DNA of 64,000 bases from Melioribacter sp. Its GTDB lineage: Bacteria; Bacteroidota; Ignavibacteria; Ignavibacteriales; Melioribacteraceae. The notes below the pieces were generated by a model. The model saw nothing but the letters and a program-made list of their open reading frames with translations. It was not told the origin of the DNA and searched no databases. The stretch covers positions 62,001-126,000 of the forward strand of contig JAOACD010000012.1 of assembly GCA_026417975.1 (NCBI GenBank). The letters run 5' to 3'. The position numbers were made by a program, and so were the translations under genes. Positions 44,108 to 54,763 of this stretch are shown here, in pieces. The first letter of the stretch is position 1; every line of letters starts with the position of its first letter.

Positions 44108-45250
44108 ATGAAAAAAATAAGTCCAGACTCAACAATCAAATTTTTTATATCTGTAATTGGGCTTTTCATAATTTTTCTTGTATTAAAAGAACTACGTCAC
44201 ATTTTCATTCCATTTGTAATTGCTTACATTCTTTTCTTTGTTTATGAACCAATGAATAATTTTTTAAAAATTAAAAAATTTCCTTTGGGCTTAATAATTT
44301 TTATTGACATTCTAATAACAATTGGTCTTTTTGTAGGTATTTCACAAATTGTTCTAAATTCTTTTCTTCAATTTAGTGAAAATATTTCTGTTTACGGAGA
44401 AAAATTAAGTCTAATGATACGAAATATATCAAGATCGATAGGAATACGTGATCCTTTATTTACAAATTTTACAATAAGCAAATTTTTAAATACTCTCAAC
44501 TATGGCGATATTGCAAGTGGCATTTTTTCATCAACAATTGATGTTTTTACAAATCTATTTTTAATCCTATTCTTCTTCATTTTTATAAGTAGTGGGCACG
44601 ACAAAATTGTAGAAGCTATAAGAATTCGATACGTTGAAAAGAATGTTAAGTCGTCAATAAAAAAATTAAAAAAGGAATTAAAACAAAAACAAGAATTCTT
44701 AGATAACCAATCATCTATAGACGAACAATTAGCTACTCTTACAATACAAAGAGAAATGAAATTGCAAAAAACATTCAAAGACATTACAGAACAAATTCAG
44801 AAATATATAATTATGAAGTTTTTCCTTAGTCTTTTGCTTGGTGTTTTAATAGGAATAATTTTATGGTTATATGGAGTGGAGTTTTATATAGTGTGGGCAA
44901 CTCTTGCTGTACTTTTACATTTTATTCCAAATATAGGCTCTTTTATAGCAGTGCTTTTACCAGCATTAATGACTTTAGTACAATATGAATCTTTTGGCTA
45001 TTCGCTTCTTGTTACAGCCACTATTGTTGTCGTACAAAATATTATAGGAAACATAATTGAGCCACAAGTTTTTGGAAATAGACTAGGGTTAAACCCTCTT
45101 GTAATACTTTTGTCTTTAATGGTATGGGGATATTTATGGGGAATTGTAGGCATGTTTTTATCTGTTCCTCTTACTGCAGTATTAAAGATTATAATTTCTA
45201 ATTCTAACTCGAAAAATATGAGATTTATCACCAACCTAATGAGCAATTAA
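44108..45250 (+). CDS. AI-2E/PerM-family membrane transporter with charged coiled insert
   Basis: A 380-residue polytopic protein, about eight helices. The C-terminal block AVLLHFIPNIGSFIAVLLPALM and GNIIEPQVFGNRLGLNPLVILLSL is diagnostic of the AI-2E (YdiK/PerM/TqsA) family. Substrates in this family are poorly defined; some members are Na+/H+ antiporters. A Lys/Glu/Gln-rich segment at about 178-228, probably a cytoplasmic coiled coil, interrupts the usual layout. Confidence 0.88.
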   Translation: MKKISPDSTIKFFISVIGLFIIFLVLKELRHIFIPFVIAYILFFVYEPMNNFLKIKKFPLGLIIFIDILITIGLFVGISQIVLNSFLQFSENISVYGEKLSLMIRNISRSIGIRDPLFTNFTISKFLNTLNYGDIASGIFSSTIDVFTNLFLILFFFIFISSGHDKIVEAIRIRYVEKNVKSSIKKLKKELKQKQEFLDNQSSIDEQLATLTIQREMKLQKTFKDITEQIQKYIIMKFFLSLLLGVLIGIILWLYGVEFYIVWATLAVLLHFIPNIGSFIAVLLPALMTLVQYESFGYSLLVTATIVVVQNIIGNIIEPQVFGNRLGLNPLVILLSLMVWGYLWGIVGMFLSVPLTAVLKIIISNSNSKNMRFITNLMSN

Positions 45251-45310
45251 ATCCTGTCTTAATAATTTTCTTTCCTTATTTTTGTATTTATAATTATTTA
45301 ATATTTGAAT

Positions 45311-46816
45311 ATGAAGATTGCTTTTGTTTCAAGCGAGGTTTATCCTTACGCTAAAACTGGTGGGCTTGCAGACGTCTCTGGTTCGCTCCCCCTAGAATTA
45401 TCTAAATTTGGTCACGAGGTAAAAGTCTTCATGCCAAAGTATAATACGTTTGACGAAGCTAAACACGGATTGTCTTACAGATGGGATATTGGTGAAATTC
45501 CAGTTCGAGTTGCTGGCAAAGTCCATTCGGTTCATGTTCACACAGCTAAATTACCAAATCACCTGCCCGATAAACTTTCAAACGTTGATGTTTATTTTGT
45601 TGATTGTCCATACTATTTTCATCGTTTTAGAATTTACACAAACGACCTCGATGAAGATGAAAGATTTATTTTATTCTCAAAAGGTGTGATAGAAATACTT
45701 CAAAGATTGCAATGGGCACCAGATGTTATTCACTGTAACGACTGGCAAACAGCGTTAATACCTATTCTGTTGAGAGAAAACTATGGCTGGGATAAATTAT
45801 TCGAAAAGACCGCAACAGTTTTTACAATTCACAATGTGGCATATCAAGGAAGATTTGCAAAAAGTGCTTTTGAAAAAGCCGAGATAAAGCACGAACATTT
45901 TCTATACGGAGGCATAGGTGAATATTATGGAGATGTAAACTTTCTAAAGACAGCAATTTTTACAGCAGATGTGCTAAATACTGTAAGTGAAACTTACGCA
46001 AAAGAACTATTAACAGCAGAATATGGTGAAGGAATGCATGAATATTTACAAATGCGTAAAGATGATTTTTACGGAATCTTAAACGGAGTAGACTACAATA
46101 TATGGAATCCAGAAACTGATAAATTCATACCATACCATTATTCAATAAACGATTTAACGGGTAAACTAAAGAACAAAAAATTTTTACTTGAACAACTGAA
46201 TCTTTCTTTTGATGAAAATGTTCCTTTAATTGGTATTATTTCAAGGCTTGTTTCACAAAAAGGATTTGATATTATGGCTTATATTATTAATGAACTTTTA
46301 AAATTAGACGCTAAATGGGTTATCCTTGGAAGTGGAGAAGAAAAATATGAGAACTTATTTCAATACATCGCACACAATTTCCCTAACAAAGTCTACACAT
46401 ATATTGGTTACAATAACGAACTTGCTCATTTAATTGAGGCTGGAGCAGATATTTTTTTAATGCCTTCTCGTTATGAACCTTGTGGATTAAACCAAATTTA
46501 TTCACTTAAATACGGCACTATACCTGTCGTTAGAAAAACGGGAGGACTTGCAGATACCGTTTTAGACTGGAATGAATATTTAGCAATGGGACAAGAAATA
46601 GGTACAGGATATTCATTTTGGGACTATTCTGGCCACGCTCTTTTAGACACCGTTAAACGAGCTTTGCATGATTTCCAATTAAAAGATGTCTGGAGAAAAA
46701 TTCAAAAAAATGGAATGAGTAAAGATTATTCCTGGAAAAAATCTGCAGAAAAATACATTCAACTTTATGAAAAAGCTATTCAAAAAAGAAACAATTCCTC
46801 TAATCAACCTAACTAA
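45311..46816 (+). CDS. glgA: GlgA, glycogen synthase (ADP-glucose type)
   Basis: A 501-residue GT5-family glucosyltransferase extending glycogen from ADP-glucose. It has the N-terminal KTGGLADVSGSLP site, HNVAYQGRF, NGVDYNIWNPETD, and the C-terminal EPCGLNQIYSLKYGTIPVVRKTGGLADTV acceptor/donor motif. I chose the ATG at 45311; a TTG two codons earlier is in frame. No other glycogen genes are in view. A metallophosphoesterase gene follows 16 bases downstream. Confidence 0.95.
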   Translation: MKIAFVSSEVYPYAKTGGLADVSGSLPLELSKFGHEVKVFMPKYNTFDEAKHGLSYRWDIGEIPVRVAGKVHSVHVHTAKLPNHLPDKLSNVDVYFVDCPYYFHRFRIYTNDLDEDERFILFSKGVIEILQRLQWAPDVIHCNDWQTALIPILLRENYGWDKLFEKTATVFTIHNVAYQGRFAKSAFEKAEIKHEHFLYGGIGEYYGDVNFLKTAIFTADVLNTVSETYAKELLTAEYGEGMHEYLQMRKDDFYGILNGVDYNIWNPETDKFIPYHYSINDLTGKLKNKKFLLEQLNLSFDENVPLIGIISRLVSQKGFDIMAYIINELLKLDAKWVILGSGEEKYENLFQYIAHNFPNKVYTYIGYNNELAHLIEAGADIFLMPSRYEPCGLNQIYSLKYGTIPVVRKTGGLADTVLDWNEYLAMGQEIGTGYSFWDYSGHALLDTVKRALHDFQLKDVWRKIQKNGMSKDYSWKKSAEKYIQLYEKAIQKRNNSSNQPN

Positions 46817-46832
46817 GTAACTAAAACAACGT

Positions 46833-47990
46833 ATGAGAACAACACAAGCAATAACTTTTTTTACTATTGTTTTTATCGTTTACGGTATAATTAATTACTA
46901 TATAATTAGAAAAATTATTTCTGTAATACCAGATAATTATAAAAATCTTTCATTAATTATTTTGCTCTTTCTAATACTTTCTTACATTATTGGTAGAATT
47001 CTGGAAAACTACTGGGTTTCTTATCTTAGTGACTTCTTAGTTTGGTGTGGCTCTTTTTGGATTGCAATAATGTTTTACCTATTTCTATGTCTTATAGTTG
47101 TGGATATCGCAAGAATCGTAAATAACATAATTCCTTTCATCCCTTCTGCTATTATCAAAAATCCATTGAACGTAAAAAAATATCTAACAATATCAATAGG
47201 GTCATTAGTACTTATACTTGTTGTAGGAGGATTTTTTACAACAAAGATAATTAACGTTCGTTATTACGAAATCTCAATAAACAAAAAAGCAGGTGATTTA
47301 AAATCCCTTAATATCGTAATGGCTTCAGACTTACACCTGGGAACAATTAATGGTAAAAAATTTGCATATAAAGTTATTGATAAAATTAATAAACTCAATC
47401 CTGATATCATACTTTTTGCTGGTGATATAATAGATGAAGACATCAAACCTGTTTTAAAAGACAATGTAGGAGAAGCATTATACAAACTAAGAGCCAAATA
47501 TGGAATTTACGGAATTACTGGAAATCATGAATACATGGGGGGAGTAGACAATGCTGTACGTTATCTAAATGAACATAAAATAAAAATGTTGCTTGATAGT
47601 GTGGCTTTTATCAACAATTCCTTTTACATAATAGGCAGAAAAGATCGTTCTGTTATTAGATTTACAAATACTCAAAGAAAAGAGCTAAGCGCTTTACTGA
47701 AAGATGTTAATAATTCTTTACCAATAATTTTGCTAGACCATCAACCATTTCATCTAGAAGAAGCGGAAAAATATGGGATAGATTTACAATTATCGGGTCA
47801 TACTCATTATGGACAACTTTGGCCATTGAATCTTATAATAAAAAAAATTTATGAACTTCCCTGGGGTTACAAAATTAGAGGAAACACACATTATTACGTT
47901 TCATGCGGTGCTGGAGGTTGGGGTCCACCTGTCAGGTTAGGCAGTTTACCCGAAATAGTAAACATTAAGTTAAACTTTATCACTAATTAA
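46833..47990 (+). CDS. Membrane-anchored calcineurin-like metallophosphoesterase
   Basis: A 385-residue protein with about four N-terminal membrane helices (about 8-26, 40-58, 70-92, 118-136) and a C-terminal phosphoesterase domain. Metal-site motifs are SDLHLG (165-170), GDIID (197-201), GNHEYM (230-235) and GHTHYGQLWP. It resembles YkuE/YaeI-type enzymes, some of which act on lipid or nucleotide phosphodiesters; the substrate here is unknown. Confidence 0.9.
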   Translation: MRTTQAITFFTIVFIVYGIINYYIIRKIISVIPDNYKNLSLIILLFLILSYIIGRILENYWVSYLSDFLVWCGSFWIAIMFYLFLCLIVVDIARIVNNIIPFIPSAIIKNPLNVKKYLTISIGSLVLILVVGGFFTTKIINVRYYEISINKKAGDLKSLNIVMASDLHLGTINGKKFAYKVIDKINKLNPDIILFAGDIIDEDIKPVLKDNVGEALYKLRAKYGIYGITGNHEYMGGVDNAVRYLNEHKIKMLLDSVAFINNSFYIIGRKDRSVIRFTNTQRKELSALLKDVNNSLPIILLDHQPFHLEEAEKYGIDLQLSGHTHYGQLWPLNLIIKKIYELPWGYKIRGNTHYYVSCGAGGWGPPVRLGSLPEIVNIKLNFITN

Positions 47991-48159
47991 ATTGACTATT
48001 TAGTAACGGCTAATTAAATCTTCCTGATATTTAATTATTCATATTAAGGTCCACATTTTACTATGTCTGTTTTAGACTCTATAATTTTTTCAATTTCTTG
48101 ATTAACCTTCTTGTTTTTGATAAGTTTCTTATTAACTTAAAACAAATTTATGTTGAATT

Positions 48160-50625
48160 ATGAAATATCCATTCGAAGAAATTGAACTAAAATGGCAAAA
48201 ATTTTGGGAAGAAAAAAAAGTATTCAAAACAGACCTTTCTAAAATCGATAAAAAACTTTATGTGCTTGTAATGTTCATTTATCCTTCTGGTGCTAAAATG
48301 CATATTGGACATTGGTATAATTATGGACCAACCGATTCTTACGCGCGTTTCAAAAAGTTGAAGGGTTTTAATGTCTTTGAGCCCATGGGATACGATGCCT
48401 TTGGACTACCTGCAGAAAATTATGCTATTAAAACTGGCATTCATCCTCAAGACAGCACGCTTCAAAACATTAGAGACATAAGACAAATGCTAAATAGAAT
48501 GGGTGGAATGTATGATTGGGACGCTGAACTTATGACGTGTGTTCCAGAATATTATAAATGGAATCAATGGCTTTTTCTTCAAATGTACAAGAGAGGATTA
48601 GCATATAGAAAAAAAGCACCTGTTAACTGGTGCCCGTCATGTCAAACTGTTTTAGCAAGAGAACAGGTTCTAAGTGATGGTGGCTGCGAAAGGTGTGGAA
48701 CTACTGTAATTCAAAAAAATTTAACACAGTGGTTTTTCAAAATAACTAAATACGCAGATGAACTACTCGAAGGATTAAACAAAATAGATTGGCCAGAAAA
48801 AACTAAAACAATGCAAATTAATTGGATTGGTAAAAGTTATGGTACCGAAATAGATTTCCAAATTGAAGGACACTCTGAAAAAATAAAAGTATTTACCACA
48901 AGACCCGATACTTTATTTGGAGTAACTTATGTTGTTCTTGCACCCGAACATGAGCTTGTTTTAAAAATTACAAAACCAGAATACAGAAAAGAAGTTGAAA
49001 AATATATCGATTCGATAAAATCACTAACCGAAATTGAACGTACTTCAACTGTGAAAGAAAAAACTGGTGTACCAACGGGAGCCTATGCAATTAATCCTGT
49101 AAATGGCGAACGAGTACCAATTTGGATAGCAGACTATGTTCTTGCCACTTACGGAACTGGTTGTGTAATGGCTGTTCCTGCTCACGACGAGCGTGATTTT
49201 GAATTTGCTAAGAAATTCAACCTTCCTATCAAAAAAGTTATTCTACAACCTGGCACTAAAGAAGAAGATGAATTAATTCAAGCATATACAGATGTTGGAA
49301 TAATGATTAATTCCGGAAAGTACAATGGATTAAGTTCTGATATTGGTATACAAAAAATTTCGGAAGATTTAGAAAATCAGGGAATAGGCAAAAGAACTGT
49401 AAATTATCGCCTTCGTGATTGGTTAATTTCTCGTCAACGCTATTGGGGAACACCTATACCTATTATTCACTGTGAAAATTGTGGTGAGGTTCCTGTTCCA
49501 GAAGATCAACTTCCTGTAGTACTTCCTTATAATGTCAACTTTAAGCCAGAAGGTGGTTCTCCACTTGCAAGTTGCGAAGAATTCATAAATACTACATGCC
49601 CAAAGTGCCAAGCTCCAGCTAAACGCGACCCAGATACTATGGATACCTTTGTGGATTCATCATGGTATTATCTTCGTTATTTAAATCCAAAGTATGAAAA
49701 AGGAATGTTCGATGTTGATTTAGCTAATAAATGGACACCAGTTGATATTTATGTAGGTGGTGCCGAACATGCAACCATGCATTTACTCTATGCAAGATTT
49801 ATTCATAAATTTTTAAGAGATATTGGACTTGTAAACAGTGATGAACCGTTCCTTAAATTAATCCATCAAGGAACAATTACTAACCAAGGCGCTAAAATGT
49901 CAAAATCTAAAGGAAACGTTGTTGACCCAAATACTTTTATAGAACAATACGGCTCTGATGTTTTCAGAATGTACCTAATGTTTATGGGACCTTACGAAAT
50001 GGGAGGAGACTGGAGTGATAAAGGAATAATTGGTGTTGACAGATTTGTACAACGAGTTTATTCCTTATTTGAATCTTTCAAAAATATAGCAAAAGAATCA
50101 CCATCAAAAGATAAATATGAAATATCTCAACTAACTGAATTAGAAAAAAATATTTATCGAAAGGTTAATCAAACCTTAGCAAAAGTTGACGTTGAAATCG
50201 ATAACTTTAGATTCAACACAGCAGTTGCGTCTTTAATGGAATTATTAAACGAGTTTAAAAATTTAAATGAGTGTAGAAAAGACTTACAAACTTATTCTCT
50301 CGAAAGGTTTGCTTTGATGATTTCCCCACTTGCACCACACTTAGGAGAAGAATGCTGGAGTTTATTAGGAAAAGAAAAATCAATTTACGAAAATCCATTC
50401 TGGTTCGATGCCGATCCAGCAGCTCTTGTTAAAGAAAGTGTTCTAATAGTTGTCCAAATAAACGGAAAAGTAAGAGCAAAAATCGAAATGCCAGCAGACT
50501 TGCCAGAAGAAGAAGTAAAGGCCTTAGTATATGAAGATGAAAAAGTAAAAAGTTATGTAAATGGCAAACAAATTATTAAAGAAATCTACGTACCCAATAA
50601 AATTTTCAATATAGTAGTAAAATAA
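48160..50625 (+). CDS. leuS: LeuS, leucyl-tRNA synthetase
   Basis: An 821-residue class I synthetase. HIGH is HIGH at 48-51 ([18 protein letters not shown]) and KMSKS is at 579-583. A Cys4-type zinc motif lies in CPSC...CERC, and the CP1 editing domain contains [12 protein letters not shown] and [16 protein letters not shown]-terminal [13 protein letters not shown] is the bacterial anticodon/C-terminal region. Followed 25 bases later by serS. Confidence 0.98.
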   Translation: MKYPFEEIELKWQKFWEEKKVFKTDLSKIDKKLYVLVMFIYPSGAKMHIGHWYNYGPTDSYARFKKLKGFNVFEPMGYDAFGLPAENYAIKTGIHPQDSTLQNIRDIRQMLNRMGGMYDWDAELMTCVPEYYKWNQWLFLQMYKRGLAYRKKAPVNWCPSCQTVLAREQVLSDGGCERCGTTVIQKNLTQWFFKITKYADELLEGLNKIDWPEKTKTMQINWIGKSYGTEIDFQIEGHSEKIKVFTTRPDTLFGVTYVVLAPEHELVLKITKPEYRKEVEKYIDSIKSLTEIERTSTVKEKTGVPTGAYAINPVNGERVPIWIADYVLATYGTGCVMAVPAHDERDFEFAKKFNLPIKKVILQPGTKEEDELIQAYTDVGIMINSGKYNGLSSDIGIQKISEDLENQGIGKRTVNYRLRDWLISRQRYWGTPIPIIHCENCGEVPVPEDQLPVVLPYNVNFKPEGGSPLASCEEFINTTCPKCQAPAKRDPDTMDTFVDSSWYYLRYLNPKYEKGMFDVDLANKWTPVDIYVGGAEHATMHLLYARFIHKFLRDIGLVNSDEPFLKLIHQGTITNQGAKMSKSKGNVVDPNTFIEQYGSDVFRMYLMFMGPYEMGGDWSDKGIIGVDRFVQRVYSLFESFKNIAKESPSKDKYEISQLTELEKNIYRKVNQTLAKVDVEIDNFRFNTAVASLMELLNEFKNLNECRKDLQTYSLERFALMISPLAPHLGEECWSLLGKEKSIYENPFWFDADPAALVKESVLIVVQINGKVRAKIEMPADLPEEEVKALVYEDEKVKSYVNGKQIIKEIYVPNKIFNIVVK

Positions 50626-50650
50626 ATCTTTCACTAAAAGCGGTATAGTT

Positions 50651-51928
50651 ATGCTGGATATTAAATTTATTCGGGAAAATCCTGAATTGGTAAGACAAGG
50701 ATTAATAAACAAAAATTCTGCCGACGTAGTTGATGAAATTCTTCAGCTTGACGAAAAAAGAAGAACCCTAATATCAAAAAGTGATGAACTTAAAGCTCTG
50801 CGCAATAAAGTTTCTTCTCAAATCCCTATATTAAAAAAGAAAGGCGAAGATACATCTTCTATATTTGCCGAAATGAAAAAAGTCGGAGATGAAATTGCAG
50901 AACTAGACAAACAATTAAAAGAAGTAGAAGACAAATTAGAAGAAATATTAAGATGGACACCTAATCTTGCTCATTCTTCTGTACCTGTTGGAAAAAGTGC
51001 AGAAGACAACGTTGAAGTTCGACGATGGATTCCAGAAGGTTTTTCATTTGAGTTTGATTTTGAAGTCAAAGACCATATTGAACTTGGTAAAAAACTCGAT
51101 ATACTTGATTTCGAAAGAGGCACAAAAATTTCTGGTTCTGGTTTTCCTCTCTACAAAGGTAAAGGTGCAACTCTTGAAAGAGCTTTAATTAACTTTATGC
51201 TCGACTATCATCTTCAGCACCATGGTTACAAAGAAGTTTTTCCTCCTATTCTTGTTAATCGTGAGTCTATGAAAGGGACTGGTCAAATTCCTAAGCTTGA
51301 AGAAGATATGTACTTTATAGAAAAGGATGGACTTTATCCAATTCCTACAGCAGAAGTTCCTATAACAAACATTCATCGTGATGAAATTCTCCAAGAAAAA
51401 GATTTAACAATAAAATATGTGGGTTATACACCCTGTTTCAGAAGAGAAGCGGGTTCATATGGAAAAGAGTCAAAAGGATTTTTAAGAGTTCATCAATTTA
51501 ATAAAGTTGAAATGGTTAAATTTACAAAACCAGAAGATTCCTACGATGAATTAGAAAGCTTAGTAAAAGACGCTGAAGACATTTTACAAGCACTAAAAAT
51601 TCCTTATAGGGTTATACTGCTTTGTACTGGTGATTTAAGCTTTTCTGCAGCAAAATGTTATGACATAGAAACTTGGTCTCCTGCAGAAAAAAAATGGCTC
51701 GAAGCTTCTTCTTGTAGCAACTTCGAGGCTTTTCAAGCTAGACGTGCAAATATTAGATTTAGAAGAGAAGAAACCAAAAAAGTAGAATATGTTCATACTT
51801 TAAACGGTAGTGGTCTTGCTACAAGTAGACTTATGGTATCATTACTAGAAAACTATCAAACTCCCGAAGGCAAAATCATTATCCCAAAAGCACTACACAA
51901 ATATACTGGATTCGAAATTATTGGATAA
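50651..51928 (+). CDS. serS: SerS, seryl-tRNA synthetase
   Basis: A 425-residue class II synthetase. The N-terminal antiparallel coiled-coil arm (about 30-100) is rich in Lys and Glu. Motif 2 is [24 protein letters not shown] and motif 3 is [20 protein letters not shown]. Length is normal. Part of a rightward run of genes from leuS to the second ABC subunit. Confidence 0.98.
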   Translation: MLDIKFIRENPELVRQGLINKNSADVVDEILQLDEKRRTLISKSDELKALRNKVSSQIPILKKKGEDTSSIFAEMKKVGDEIAELDKQLKEVEDKLEEILRWTPNLAHSSVPVGKSAEDNVEVRRWIPEGFSFEFDFEVKDHIELGKKLDILDFERGTKISGSGFPLYKGKGATLERALINFMLDYHLQHHGYKEVFPPILVNRESMKGTGQIPKLEEDMYFIEKDGLYPIPTAEVPITNIHRDEILQEKDLTIKYVGYTPCFRREAGSYGKESKGFLRVHQFNKVEMVKFTKPEDSYDELESLVKDAEDILQALKIPYRVILLCTGDLSFSAAKCYDIETWSPAEKKWLEASSCSNFEAFQARRANIRFRREETKKVEYVHTLNGSGLATSRLMVSLLENYQTPEGKIIIPKALHKYTGFEIIG

Positions 51929-51989
51929 TCTTCCTTAATTGAATTTTTATTGAAATCTTATTGTTAAAAAATTAAAACTGGTAAAAAGC

Positions 51990-53741
51990 TTGTTCAGTAA
52001 TCTACTATATCTAAAAAAATATTTTAGGCGTTATAAAAAAACTCTTGCATTAGGAATCTTATTCATAATTCTTTCTAACATTGGTTCGGTTTATGTTCCA
52101 ATTTTAATAAAGGACGGTATTAACTCCTTAAAAGAAAATATTAACACAAAAGTAATTCTTCACTATGCTTTATTAATTGTTGGAATAACATTAGTGTCGG
52201 GTGTGTTTCAATTTTTAATTCGAGAAACTATAATAGTTGTCTCACGTAAAATTGAGTATGATTTACGCCAAGATTTTTGGGAACATATTCAAAAGTTACC
52301 ATTGAGATTTTTCCAAAATAACTCTACCGGAAATATTATGGCCCATGCTACAAACGATATTAACGCAGTGCGGTCGTTTGTTGGTCCAGCTGTAATGTAT
52401 TCAATAGATAATGGAGTTTTATTTATCTTGGTTATTTCTATAATGATTTCCCTAAGTCCTATACTTACTATCTATGCTCTTTTGCCACTACCCATTCTTT
52501 CCTTTTTGGTTTATATAGTAATGAGAAAAGTTCATAAAAGATATACCAAGATTCAGGAGAAATTTTCAGAACTTACAACCTTAGCTCAAGAAAATTTTGC
52601 AGGCATAAGAGTTATAAAATCATACGTGCGAGAAGATTATGAAATAAAAAAATTTACACAGAATAGCTACGATTATCTTAAACGCAAAATGAACTTGGTC
52701 AAATACCAAGCTTTATTTCAACCAATATTTTTCATGATAGCTGGCTTATCTACTATAATTGTAATTTTATTGGGCGGTAAAATGGTAATGAATAATCAAT
52801 TATCGCTCGGTGTTATCGCAGCTTTTATTGCTTACCTTTCTATGCTTATCTGGCCTATGATTTCTTTTGGATTTGTTGCAAATATAGTTCAACAAGCAGA
52901 AGCAAGTATGAAAAGATTAATGAAATTCTTTAATGAGCCCTATGAAATAGCTGATAGTTCTATTACCGATTATTCCATAAATACTATAAAAGGTGAAATA
53001 GAATTTAAAAATGTTTCTTTTAAATACAACCAATACTCACCTTTAATTCTTGATAATGTTTCACTCAAAATAAATCAAGGGCAAACTGTTGCATTCATTG
53101 GAAAAACAGGTGTTGGAAAAACTACTCTTGTTAATTTAATTCCAAGAATGTATGATGTAACTTCTGGCGAAGTATTAATTGACGGTATAAATGTTAAAAA
53201 AATTCCATTGAGTGTTTTAAGAAAAAATATTGGATATGTTACACAAGAAACTTTTCTGTTTTCCGATACACTTGAAAATAACATAGCGTATGGATTAAAC
53301 GGTTATAACAAAGATTTAATATTTAAAGTATCTGAAATTGCTCAACTTACAAAAGACGTAGAAACTTTTCCAAAAGGCTTTGATACTGTTTTAGGAGAAA
53401 GAGGAATAACACTATCCGGCGGTCAAAAGCAACGAACTACATTAGCACGAGCTTTAGCTATTGACCCAAAGATTTTAATTCTTGACGATTCTTTTTCTGC
53501 TATCGATACTCACACAGAAGAAGAAATTCTAAAGAGACTAAAGCTTTTCATGAAAAATAGAACCAGCATAATAATAAGCCATAGAATTTCAACAGTTAAG
53601 GACTCAGACAAAATTTTTGTCTTAGATAAAGGAAAAATTGTAGAAGAAGGAACTCACGACGAACTTATTGCAAAAGGTGGAATCTACGCAGAGCTTTATT
53701 ATAAACAGCTTCTTGAAGAAGAATTAAAAGAAATTAATTAA
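51990..53741 (+). CDS. ABC exporter subunit A (degenerate Walker B, canonical signature)
   Basis: A 583-residue half-transporter: six-helix exporter TMD (about 15-305), then an NBD with Walker A GKTGVGKT (371-378) and canonical LSGGQ (475-479). Walker B is ILILDD, where Asp500 replaces the catalytic Glu. The frame begins with TTG at 51990 and has no ATG near the N-terminus, so a TTG start is the best reading. With the subunit encoded at 54763 it forms a complementary asymmetric pair of the TM287/288 or BmrCD type. Substrate (lipid or drug) unknown. Confidence 0.92.
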   Translation: MFSNLLYLKKYFRRYKKTLALGILFIILSNIGSVYVPILIKDGINSLKENINTKVILHYALLIVGITLVSGVFQFLIRETIIVVSRKIEYDLRQDFWEHIQKLPLRFFQNNSTGNIMAHATNDINAVRSFVGPAVMYSIDNGVLFILVISIMISLSPILTIYALLPLPILSFLVYIVMRKVHKRYTKIQEKFSELTTLAQENFAGIRVIKSYVREDYEIKKFTQNSYDYLKRKMNLVKYQALFQPIFFMIAGLSTIIVILLGGKMVMNNQLSLGVIAAFIAYLSMLIWPMISFGFVANIVQQAEASMKRLMKFFNEPYEIADSSITDYSINTIKGEIEFKNVSFKYNQYSPLILDNVSLKINQGQTVAFIGKTGVGKTTLVNLIPRMYDVTSGEVLIDGINVKKIPLSVLRKNIGYVTQETFLFSDTLENNIAYGLNGYNKDLIFKVSEIAQLTKDVETFPKGFDTVLGERGITLSGGQKQRTTLARALAIDPKILILDDSFSAIDTHTEEEILKRLKLFMKNRTSIIISHRISTVKDSDKIFVLDKGKIVEEGTHDELIAKGGIYAELYYKQLLEEELKEIN

Positions 53742-53752
53742 GGAAGAAAACT

Positions 53753-54763
53753 ATGAAAAAGATAAAAATAGCTTTCTTTTCAATTCCTACAAAAGAAAAA
53801 AATTATCTAAATAAAAAATTCGATAAGAAAAAATATGAACTATATTTTTATAAAGATGGATTAGACTCTGCTAATTCCATCTTAAAAGATATTGATGTAC
53901 TCTCTGTATTTATTTACGATAAAGTTGATAAAAACGTAATTGACAAAGCGAAAAACCTCAAACTTATAGCAACGAGAAGCACTGGCTTTAACCACATTGA
54001 TATTGAATACGCTAAGAAGAAGAAAATATCTGTCTGCAATGTCCCTTACTATGGCGAAAATACAGTAGCTGAGCACACCTTTGCTTTAATATTAGCTCTT
54101 TCAAGAAATTTACATAAAGCTTACATCCGTTCTCAACAAAGTATTTTTACTTTGGAAGGACTGCGCGGTTTTGATTTGAGAGGTAAAACTATTGGAGTTA
54201 TTGGTGCTGGCAGTATCGGTGTTCATGTAATGAAAATAGCAAAAGGCTTTGGAATGAAAGTACTTGCTTATGATATAAAGAAAAACCACATTCTTGAAGA
54301 GTTGCTCGATTTCAAGTACGTAGATTTGGATGAACTGCTAAGTACATCAGATATTATAACTCTTCATTGCCCTTATAACGAACAAACACATCACATGATT
54401 AATATGAACAACATACACAAGGTTAAGAAAGGTGCTTTATTTATAAATACAGCAAGAAGTGGTATAATTGAACCGGCTGCTCTCTATTACGCTATTGATA
54501 CCGGAATTTTTGGTGGAGCTGGCTTAGATGTATTTGAAGGAGAAGAATTACTTAAAGAAGAAAATCAAATGTTAACTAAAAATGTCCCGCTTCAAAAAGT
54601 AGAAGCTTTACTAAAAAGAAATTTACTTTTAAGAAGAGAAAATGTAATTATAACCCCTCACATGGCTTTCGATTCTCACGAAGCTATCGAAAGAATCTTG
54701 GAAACTACATTTGAAAATATTACAGCTTTTTTCAACAACAAAAATTATTATAAAGTAATCTAA
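53753..54763 (+). CDS. D-isomer-specific 2-hydroxyacid dehydrogenase (D-lactate dehydrogenase-like)
   Basis: A 336-residue NAD-dependent oxidoreductase. The Rossmann motif GVIGAGSIGVHVMKIAKGFG lies at about 148-167; catalytic residues are Arg235 (NTARSGI), a Glu near 264 and His303 (TPHMAFDS). STGFNHIDIEYAKKKKI is typical of the D-LDH subgroup. It lies between the two halves of an ABC exporter, 11 bases after the first and overlapping the second by one base, so it belongs to the same transcript. Whether it makes a substrate for the exporter is unknown. Confidence 0.92.
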   Translation: MKKIKIAFFSIPTKEKNYLNKKFDKKKYELYFYKDGLDSANSILKDIDVLSVFIYDKVDKNVIDKAKNLKLIATRSTGFNHIDIEYAKKKKISVCNVPYYGENTVAEHTFALILALSRNLHKAYIRSQQSIFTLEGLRGFDLRGKTIGVIGAGSIGVHVMKIAKGFGMKVLAYDIKKNHILEELLDFKYVDLDELLSTSDIITLHCPYNEQTHHMINMNNIHKVKKGALFINTARSGIIEPAALYYAIDTGIFGGAGLDVFEGEELLKEENQMLTKNVPLQKVEALLKRNLLLRRENVIITPHMAFDSHEAIERILETTFENITAFFNNKNYYKVI

